Positions 45,301 through 50,488 of a DNA stretch of 50,488 nt are shown here, in pieces. Position numbers and translations under genes: made by a program. The stretch comes from Novosphingobium sp. Leaf2. GTDB taxonomy: Bacteria; Pseudomonadota; Alphaproteobacteria; Sphingomonadales; Sphingomonadaceae. The number at the start of each line of letters is the position of its first letter. Position 1 is the stretch's first letter. The stretch covers positions 56,762 through 107,249 of the forward strand of contig NZ_LMJY01000005.1 of assembly GCF_001421325.1 (NCBI RefSeq), read 5' to 3'. The notes under the pieces are model-generated. The model had not been told where the DNA came from. It saw nothing but the letters and a program-made list of their open reading frames with translations, and searched no databases.

Positions 45301-45341
45301 AAACCAGACGGAAGATCATCTGATGATCCGCCGTCTGGTTT
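45301..45341. promoter_or_regulatory. 41-bp near-perfect palindrome in divergent promoter
   Basis: AAACCAGACGG (45301-45311) and CCGTCTGGTTT (45331-45341) are perfect outer arms. Inside, GATCATC-T-GATGATC (45314-45328) is another perfect dyad sharing the same centre at 45321; only two base pairs between them fail to match. It is located between starts at 45251 (minus) and 45404 (plus), 50 and 63 nt from the ATGs. It is a prime operator candidate controlling both genes. As RNA it could also form a hairpin, but its position before both genes favours protein binding. Confidence 0.7.
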
Positions 45342-45403
45342 TGTTTGCCTCGAGTCGCGAAGGTAGCGGACAACATTGGAACGAGTTGTGCGGGAGCAGG
45401 ATA

Positions 45404-46891
45404 ATGACGAAGGCTTTCCCAGCGATGATGACGCAGGGAATCGACGAACCCTGTCGATTCGAAGGTGAGGTATTTGATCTGGAAGTTATTGAGGGCGAGA
45501 TCCCGCCCTCTCTCGACGGACTGCTTGTTCAGGCAGTGCCAGATCAGACTTTTCCGCCCGAGATTGCCAACCTTCACCTTATGACGGTGGCTGCAGGAGG
45601 TGACGGGTCGGTCCGCGCTTTCCGTATCAAGAACGGTCATGTCGATTTCCGCACCCGTTATGTGCGCACCGAAAGGTTTTTGCTCGAACGTGCCGCGCGG
45701 CGCTCCTTGTTCGGCAATTACCGTGATCCCTTCTCTGACGATCCTTCCGTCGAGGGCAAAAGCCGTACCACCGCGAACACCGCTCTCTTCTATCATGGCG
45801 GGCGCCTGCTATCGGCGAAGGAAGACGGTCTTGCATATGAGATCGATCCGACCACGCTCGAAACGCATGGGCCCTGGACAAGCGATGGCGCTATCACCAG
45901 CAAAACGTTCACGGCGCACCCCAAGATAGATCCGAATACCGGCCAGCTCTTCGCGTTCGGTTACGCCGCCAAGGGTGAGACCACACGTGACATCGCCTAC
46001 TACGTTTTCGATGCTTCCGGCAGGCTGGAGCATGAGGTGTGGTTCGAGGCGCCGCGCTCCGCGATGATCCACGATTGCGCGCTGACGCAAAATTACATGA
46101 TCTTCCCGGTCATGCCGATCACCAGCGATATGGATCGTCTTCGCTCGGGCGGCCCGCATTTCATCTATGAAGCGGACATGCCTCAATATTTCGGCATCAT
46201 CCCGAGGATGGGTAATGCGGACGAGGTCCGTTGGTTCAAGGCGCCGTCTGCATTCCCTGGGCACACCGTCAACGCCTGGGAGGAAGATGGCAAGATCCTG
46301 CTCGATCTGCTCGAAGCCGATGGCAATGGCTTTGCGCCGGTGGTTCAGGACAGCGACGGCAACGCGCCTCCTCCGGGCACGGTGCAAAATGCGCTGGTGC
46401 GTTGGACGATCGACTATCACGCGAATCCCGATGAACTGACAGAGGCGCACCGGACCGTCCTCACCCCCGTCGGCGGTGAGGGCGCGCATATCGATCCGCG
46501 GCGCGAGATGCAGGAGTATAGGCACATGTTCGTGCCGACGCTCGACCCCAGCAAACTGTCGACGGACGTCAATGGTCGTCCTGTCCCGGTTCTTTTCAAT
46601 CAGCTCAGCCACTTCGATCTGGCTGACGGCACCAGAGACGACTGGTTTCCTGGGCCGGCAACGACGTTCCAAGACCCGGTATTCGTGCCCCGCTCGGCAG
46701 ATGCGCCCGAAGGCGATGGCTTCGTGATTGCATTGCTCAACCGCCCGCTCGAGCGGCGTAGCGAACTGGTCATCCTTGAGAGCCTAAATTTGTCTGCAGG
46801 GCCGGTAGCACGGCTCAGCCTGCCTTTGCGGATGCGGCTGGGCATCCATTCAACCTGGGTCGATGGCGCACATGTCGCCGAGTGGTTCTAA
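45404..46891 (+). CDS. Carotenoid-oxygenase family, lignostilbene-dioxygenase-like (copy 2)
   Basis: 495 aa from ATG 45404 (GGGAG upstream); a longer frame to 45323 would overlap the palindrome. Four Fe(II)-binding histidines: H172 (AHPKID), H223 (MIHD), H287 (PGHTV) and H482 (GIHSTW). K139 (LLSAKED) matches the substrate-binding lysine of LsdA and Y106 (GNYRDPFSDDPSV) its tyrosine, but the phenylalanine equivalent to LsdA F59 appears to be replaced (TVAAGGDG region), and an insert occurs around 355-385. It probably cleaves a stilbene-like double bond to two aldehydes, with a pocket different from copy 1. It starts the operon with SnoaL-like, MFS and GntR genes. Confidence 0.88.
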   Translation: MTKAFPAMMTQGIDEPCRFEGEVFDLEVIEGEIPPSLDGLLVQAVPDQTFPPEIANLHLMTVAAGGDGSVRAFRIKNGHVDFRTRYVRTERFLLERAARRSLFGNYRDPFSDDPSVEGKSRTTANTALFYHGGRLLSAKEDGLAYEIDPTTLETHGPWTSDGAITSKTFTAHPKIDPNTGQLFAFGYAAKGETTRDIAYYVFDASGRLEHEVWFEAPRSAMIHDCALTQNYMIFPVMPITSDMDRLRSGGPHFIYEADMPQYFGIIPRMGNADEVRWFKAPSAFPGHTVNAWEEDGKILLDLLEADGNGFAPVVQDSDGNAPPPGTVQNALVRWTIDYHANPDELTEAHRTVLTPVGGEGAHIDPRREMQEYRHMFVPTLDPSKLSTDVNGRPVPVLFNQLSHFDLADGTRDDWFPGPATTFQDPVFVPRSADAPEGDGFVIALLNRPLERRSELVILESLNLSAGPVARLSLPLRMRLGIHSTWVDGAHVAEWF

Positions 46892-46903
46892 AAGGAAAAA
46901 GAT

Positions 46904-47311
46904 ATGACGACGAATGCGAATACAAAGGGCCAGCTCGACAGCGCAGCGGCCAGTGAACTTGTCATGAAGGTCATGGGTCTGTTGGTCGATCCGGCCACCG
47001 CGCCGCAGGCACGCCCCTATCTGACCGACGAATACATTCAGCATAACCCCAGCATCCGCTCAGGCGCCGACGCTATCATCGAATGGACGCAGTCTGAAGA
47101 GGCTGAGAGGGCGCGTACGTCCATGAAGCCCGCCACCGAGCCGCCGATGTTCGTACACGAGGGCGACAAGATCGTCATGATCCTGCCGCGCGACCTGCCC
47201 CACCCCGAAGATCCGTCGAAAACCTATAGGACCTACTGGTTCGACATGTGGCGCATCGAAGACGGCAAGCTGGCTGAACATTGGGACGGAGCAACGCTCT
47301 CTGACGCATGA
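46904..47311 (+). CDS. SnoaL/NTF2-like small protein
   Basis: 135 aa, 12 nt after the carotenoid oxygenase, with AAAGGA upstream. YLTDEYIQHNPSIRSGADAI and YWFDMWRIEDGKLAEHWDG are hallmarks of SnoaL-like alpha+beta cones. Family members act as isomerases, cyclases, hydrolases or dehydratases on small organic molecules; many remain uncharacterised. Tight linkage to the carotenoid oxygenase suggests it handles its substrate or product. It is half the size of the ~270-aa NTF2-like pair and not closely related to them by eye. Confidence 0.8.
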   Translation: MTTNANTKGQLDSAAASELVMKVMGLLVDPATAPQARPYLTDEYIQHNPSIRSGADAIIEWTQSEEAERARTSMKPATEPPMFVHEGDKIVMILPRDLPHPEDPSKTYRTYWFDMWRIEDGKLAEHWDGATLSDA

Positions 47312-47354
47312 TTTCAGGCCTGCAAGCTAACTAAGCAGGGTTAAGGGAGAGAGT

Positions 47355-48578
47355 ATGACGACGCCGAAACGCTGGCAGGTCACGGCCGCGAGCGCCCTGT
47401 GCATGGCTGCGGGCATGTCCGCGCTGTTCATGGGTTCCTTTCCGGTTTTTCTGGAGCCGGTGTCGAAGGATCTTGGGTGGGGGCGATCCGTGTTCCCCCA
47501 ATTCATCACGATCCTCTCTCTCTCTTCTGCTCTGCTCATGCCGATCGGCGGGCGCATCATCGATAGGATCGGGGTTCGCTGGCCTGTGACCATCGGCCTT
47601 TTGATGATCGCCGCCGGTTTCGGGATGGTATCCTTGCTGAAGGATGCAGGTTTGCTGTTCTGGGGTGCTGCGCTGCTCATGGGCGCAGGAGCGGCGATAT
47701 CAGGTCCGCCGGCTTTCGTTCCGCTGATCGCATCCTGGTACGACCGGAACCGGGCGCTGGCGCTTGGTTGCATCGTCTCGGTGGCGCCAGCGTGCAGCCA
47801 GGCCATCGTATCGCCGATGACGCAGCAATTGCTGGCCATTCTGGGCTGGCGCGCTGCATACCGTTCCTTGGGCATGATTGTGCTCGCAGCCGCCGTGATC
47901 GCTGCGCTCGGCTTTTTGCGCCCCCGCTCCCATATGCCTGGAGGACCAGAGATAATGGGTACCTCTTCAGGCGTAGGCGCGGCCATGCGTACTCCCACCT
48001 TCTGGCTGCTGGCTATCGGCGCCAGTCTGGGCAGCGCAACGGTGATCGGACTGACCGTCCATCTCGTGGCATGGCAGACCGGACGCGGGGTGGCCCCGGA
48101 AACCGCTGCCTTGGTTCTTTCAGTGCTCTTCATCACAGGTACGGCCGGCGCTTTCCTTGCCGGTTATGCGGCCGACAGGATACGCGATAGCCGCCTGCTC
48201 CAACTTTTCTACGCGCTGCCGATCGTCGGCATCGCCATCATGACCGCCAGTGTCGCCCTGCCCGCTTTGATGCTTGGATCGATTTTCATTGGCATAGCGA
48301 TGGGCGCAACGACGGGCCTCGCCCCATTCTTTGCAACACGGTATTTCGGGCTGAAAGCGTCTGCCCAGATATTCGGTATCATCCTGTCACTGACGATGGT
48401 CGCTATCGGTCTGGCTCCGTTGCTTATTGGCCTTGGATATGACGTGTCGGGGAGCTATATTGTCCCCATGGCAGTCGCTGCGGTCGTTTTGGCCATCGCC
48501 ACGGGATGCATCGGCTTGCTCGACTACTCGGCTGGATTTCGGCGCTCAGAAAGGCCGGCTGCGGATATCTATAATTAG
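47355..48578 (+). CDS. MFS transporter (copy 3 of MFS-GntR pair)
   Basis: 407 aa from ATG 47355 (GGGAGAGAG upstream). Twelve hydrophobic segments; FMGSFPVFLEPVSKDLGW at the first membrane pair and GRIIDRIGVRWPVTIG as the MFS loop, the same subfamily as the products at 12077 and 22625. Likely proton-coupled uptake of the module's substrate or a related acid. Downstream after 18 nt is the tandem-wHTH GntR gene, repeating the MFS-then-GntR order. Confidence 0.88.
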   Translation: MTTPKRWQVTAASALCMAAGMSALFMGSFPVFLEPVSKDLGWGRSVFPQFITILSLSSALLMPIGGRIIDRIGVRWPVTIGLLMIAAGFGMVSLLKDAGLLFWGAALLMGAGAAISGPPAFVPLIASWYDRNRALALGCIVSVAPACSQAIVSPMTQQLLAILGWRAAYRSLGMIVLAAAVIAALGFLRPRSHMPGGPEIMGTSSGVGAAMRTPTFWLLAIGASLGSATVIGLTVHLVAWQTGRGVAPETAALVLSVLFITGTAGAFLAGYAADRIRDSRLLQLFYALPIVGIAIMTASVALPALMLGSIFIGIAMGATTGLAPFFATRYFGLKASAQIFGIILSLTMVAIGLAPLLIGLGYDVSGSYIVPMAVAAVVLAIATGCIGLLDYSAGFRRSERPAADIYN

Positions 48579-48596
48579 GGCGAGGAGAGACCAAAA

Positions 48597-50024
48597 ATGG
48601 TTGCAGGTCTGCCGACGGGCTCGTGCCGCGAAAAACGCCGTCGCGTCAGCGCATCCATGCCCTTGGGAGATCTCGCTGACAGCGTGGTCGGCAGCCGCCC
48701 ACTCAACAAGCAGCCCTTTCTGATTGCCGGCAGCCTCGAAGATGAATTGCTGAACCAGGGTTGGCCAGCAGGCCGCCGGATCGGCGGAGAGGCGGTCCTG
48801 GCTGAACGCTACGGCGTCGGACGCGACGTATTCCGCGAGGTCGTGCGGCTACTGGAGGCACGCGACCATGCCAGGATGCGACGCGGACCCCACGGCGGTC
48901 TGGAGGTCGTTCTTCCCGACCTCGGCGAACTGATCGCCCGACTGGCGGGTTATGCTTATGTTTCCGACATGGACCGCAGTTCGATCATCGAAACCTGGAT
49001 CTTGCTGCAGTCGGTAGGCATCCGGCTGATCGATGGCGTCCAGGATATTGACCGGCAGCATTTGGGGCGCGTGCTTCAGGAAGCTTGCCCACTGGGAGCC
49101 CGGGCGGTCGGTGAAGCGATTATCGCGGCAAGCGGTAACCGCATGCTGGCCGTGCTGGGCGATTTGATAGGCGCGCTTCTCCCGCCCTTTGCCGATGAAG
49201 GACTGCCGGCGGGCGCTGGCAGCATGATCGCACAGGCTGCTTCCGGCTTCGAAATGCTCGATTGGATTCGAACGGTCCAGCGGGCTTCGCTTGTCTCGCA
49301 ACTGGATACCCATCCATCGGACCGCAAGGTTGCCCCTCCTTCCATCCCCCAGAGCAGCTGCTTCAAGGGTCAGGCGATGCAGCTGGTTCATGATCTGATG
49401 TCGGCTACGACCCCGGAACGCTGGACCAAGGGTGAACTGATCGGCAACGAGTTCGATCTTGCGGACAGGATGGGCGTTGACAAGAGCATCGTGCGGCAAG
49501 CCATTCGACTCATGGAGGATGCGGAAACCGCGACCGCCCTGCCGGGGCGCGGGCGGGGACTGGTTACGCGCTCGCCGAGCACGGCCCCGCTGAGCCGTTT
49601 GTTGTGCGCCTATTTCGTCGCTCATGGGGGCACTGTGGCAGACGGTGAAAGCCTGTTCGTGGCGCTGAGGATCGAATGTGTTGGCGCAGCGGCCGAGCGG
49701 ACCGATGCCGAGGACCGGGTAACGCTTCTGGCGATGACCAGAGAGCTCGATGAGCTCAAAGCGCCGTTGCCCGTGTCAACGCTTCAGGAATATGAGCGAT
49801 TGCAGCAACGCGCAGCGCATAACGATCTGCTCGGGTTGTCGATCGATGGGGTCAAGGCTTTCCTGACTTGGAAGATGCCGTCGTGCCCAGTGGTCTCGGC
49901 TGACGTTCTGTATACATACTGCACCCATACCCGGCGCGTAGTCACGGCTATCTGCGAGGGTGACAGGATGGCCGCCATCGAAGCAGAAGCAACTAAACTA
50001 AAAGAGCTACCGCAGCAGCCCTGA
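48597..50024 (+). CDS. GntR-family regulator with two winged-helix domains (copy 3)
   Basis: 475 aa from ATG 48597 with GAGGAGAG upstream. Winged helices at ~40-105 (GGEAVLAERYGVGRDVFREV, wing RRGPHGGLEV) and ~258-327 (GNEFDLADRMGVDKSIVRQA, wing GRGRGLVTRSP). It is the longest of the three tandem GntR proteins because the spacer between domains is about 50 residues longer. Helical segments follow each winged helix. It is last in the carotenoid oxygenase operon and probably senses a pathway compound. It is the last intact gene before the right-hand IS6. Confidence 0.88.
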   Translation: MVAGLPTGSCREKRRRVSASMPLGDLADSVVGSRPLNKQPFLIAGSLEDELLNQGWPAGRRIGGEAVLAERYGVGRDVFREVVRLLEARDHARMRRGPHGGLEVVLPDLGELIARLAGYAYVSDMDRSSIIETWILLQSVGIRLIDGVQDIDRQHLGRVLQEACPLGARAVGEAIIAASGNRMLAVLGDLIGALLPPFADEGLPAGAGSMIAQAASGFEMLDWIRTVQRASLVSQLDTHPSDRKVAPPSIPQSSCFKGQAMQLVHDLMSATTPERWTKGELIGNEFDLADRMGVDKSIVRQAIRLMEDAETATALPGRGRGLVTRSPSTAPLSRLLCAYFVAHGGTVADGESLFVALRIECVGAAAERTDAEDRVTLLAMTRELDELKAPLPVSTLQEYERLQQRAAHNDLLGLSIDGVKAFLTWKMPSCPVVSADVLYTYCTHTRRVVTAICEGDRMAAIEAEATKLKELPQQP

Positions 50025-50390
50025 CCCATGCGGATAGGCCGACAACGGTAGAGCCGCAACATACGTACCACGGGAATCGAGTAGGAGGGATTCTCGCTTT
50101 CCCCCTTCTCACGCCACCGGGCACACGTTCTACGTACCACGGCGGTTTCCGGCAATGTTGAGAGCGGTGTGATGATTGGCGAGGCTGGTGAAGCCTTGCC
50201 GTTTGAACCATGCTATGGTCATGGCCTCGGCAGTTTGGGGGGCTGCCTACCAGTCTCCACCATCCTTTTTCCCGAGAGAGCCAATGGCCACGCGCGCCAT
50301 AGGGCCCGCAGCACATCGATGCTTTGCGGGGCGAGCGGGACCAGATGATCGCCGGCAATCTCCTCCTTGCGTTCGAGATGCCCTTCCACG
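50025..50390. other. Junction region with short direct repeat
   Basis: No intact gene. TACGTACCACGG occurs twice in direct orientation (50062-50073 and 50131-50142). The half next to the IS6 element encodes an integrase-like remnant on the minus strand, listed separately. Confidence 0.4.
50219..50390 (-). pseudogene. Possible phage-type tyrosine integrase fragment
   Basis: The minus-strand frame reads GHLERKEEIAGDHLVPLAPQ followed by SIDVLRALW, resembling the R-x-x-x-HxVPLSxQA segment before the catalytic region of P4-like integrases. The rest (from 50300 downwards) does not resemble the family and the N-terminal part is cut by the IS6 end at 50391. If right, it marks an old integrative-element border. 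Short, so uncertain. Confidence 0.35.
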
Positions 50391-50488
50391 GTTCTGTCGC
50401 AAAAATCTGCAGGTGGCGGTAGAGGAGGCGTTTGTTGGCATTTCCACGCAGAGGTAGAATGTTCAAGGGCCGCCATTTTGACCGACCG
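50391..50488 (+). mobile_element. IS6-family insertion sequence, left end (cut by window edge)
   Basis: Terminal repeat GTTCTGTCGCAAAAATC begins at 50391. The next ~80 bases are the reverse complement of the left copy, ending with the transposase start. It lies in opposite orientation to the copy at 1-512, so both transposases point out of the cluster. Confidence 0.87.
50459..50488 (+). CDS. IS6-family transposase, first 10 codons only
   Basis: ATG at 50459 starts MFKGRHFDRP, identical to the start of the left-hand copy (ATG at 444 on the minus strand). Whether the rest is intact lies outside the window. Confidence 0.8.
   Translation, partial: MFKGRHFDRP

Noticed and set aside
45301..45341. 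Palindrome as a transcription terminator
   Set aside because: It lies upstream of both divergent genes, with no gene ending into it.

Overview
The window is a ~50 kb catabolic accessory region, most likely from a sphingomonad (Alphaproteobacteria, order Sphingomonadales). This rests on the GC-rich coding sequence, the lignostilbene-dioxygenase-type carotenoid oxygenases, the two TonB-dependent receptors without linked TonB/ExbBD, the FMO/VOC-dioxygenase/FAH catabolic genes, and the IS6/IS630/IS21 debris. I see no rRNA, tRNA, CRISPR array or replication genes. Both window edges lie inside inverted copies of one IS6-family element (1-512, truncated at the edge and internally deleted; 50391-50488, first codons only), so the whole interval looks like a mobilised or IS-bracketed island.

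Layout. (a) 1-2.6 kb: IS6, IS630 and IS21 relics. (b) 2.6-14.2 kb, minus strand: a long run of co-directional, often overlapping genes. In transcription order these are alpha/beta hydrolase, MFS, tandem-wHTH GntR regulator, LLM flavin monooxygenase, SDR, acyl-CoA-dehydrogenase-like flavoenzyme, NTF2-like protein, IclR regulator, SDR, degenerate SDR-like protein and RibB. (c) 14.7-21.3 kb, plus strand: TonB receptor, a second near-identical acyl-CoA-dehydrogenase-like enzyme, a carotenoid/lignostilbene oxygenase and an SDR. (d) 21.3-23.9 kb, minus: MFS plus tandem-wHTH GntR. (e) 24.8-33.3 kb: divergent ring-cleavage block with VOC extradiol dioxygenase, MhpA-type FAD monooxygenase, acetoacetate-decarboxylase-like protein and aldehyde dehydrogenase (minus), facing FAH-family hydrolase, GST and MFS (plus). 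(f) 33.8-39.8 kb: aldehyde dehydrogenase, a broken pobA, TetR, a second FAH + VOC dioxygenase pair, and IclR. (g) 40.0-50.0 kb: TonB receptor, SDR, flavin monooxygenase-like enzyme and NTF2-like protein (minus), divergent from carotenoid oxygenase, SnoaL-like protein, MFS and tandem-wHTH GntR (plus).

How it may work together (inference). Blocks b-d and g are two paralogous modules, each with a TonB receptor (outer-membrane uptake), an MFS + GntR pair, an IclR, an SDR, a group-D-type flavoenzyme, a ~270-aa NTF2-like protein and a stilbene-cleaving-type carotenoid oxygenase. Blocks e and f add aldehyde oxidation, ring hydroxylation, extradiol cleavage and hydrolysis of the cleavage product. A coherent reading is uptake of a plant or lignin-derived diaryl compound, formation or oxidation of a stilbene-like intermediate, cleavage to aromatic aldehydes, oxidation to acids, then meta-cleavage. 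The substrate cannot be read from the sequence.

The most notable non-coding signal is an 11-bp motif, CCGTCTGGTTT, at five places, always in the same orientation and 50-98 nt upstream of a start codon in blocks f-g. Two copies form a nearly perfect 41-bp palindrome between the divergent NTF2-like and carotenoid oxygenase genes. Shorter CTGGTT-containing variants sit at comparable distances in blocks c-d. The other notable pattern is the threefold repetition of an MFS gene followed by a regulator carrying two GntR-type winged helices.
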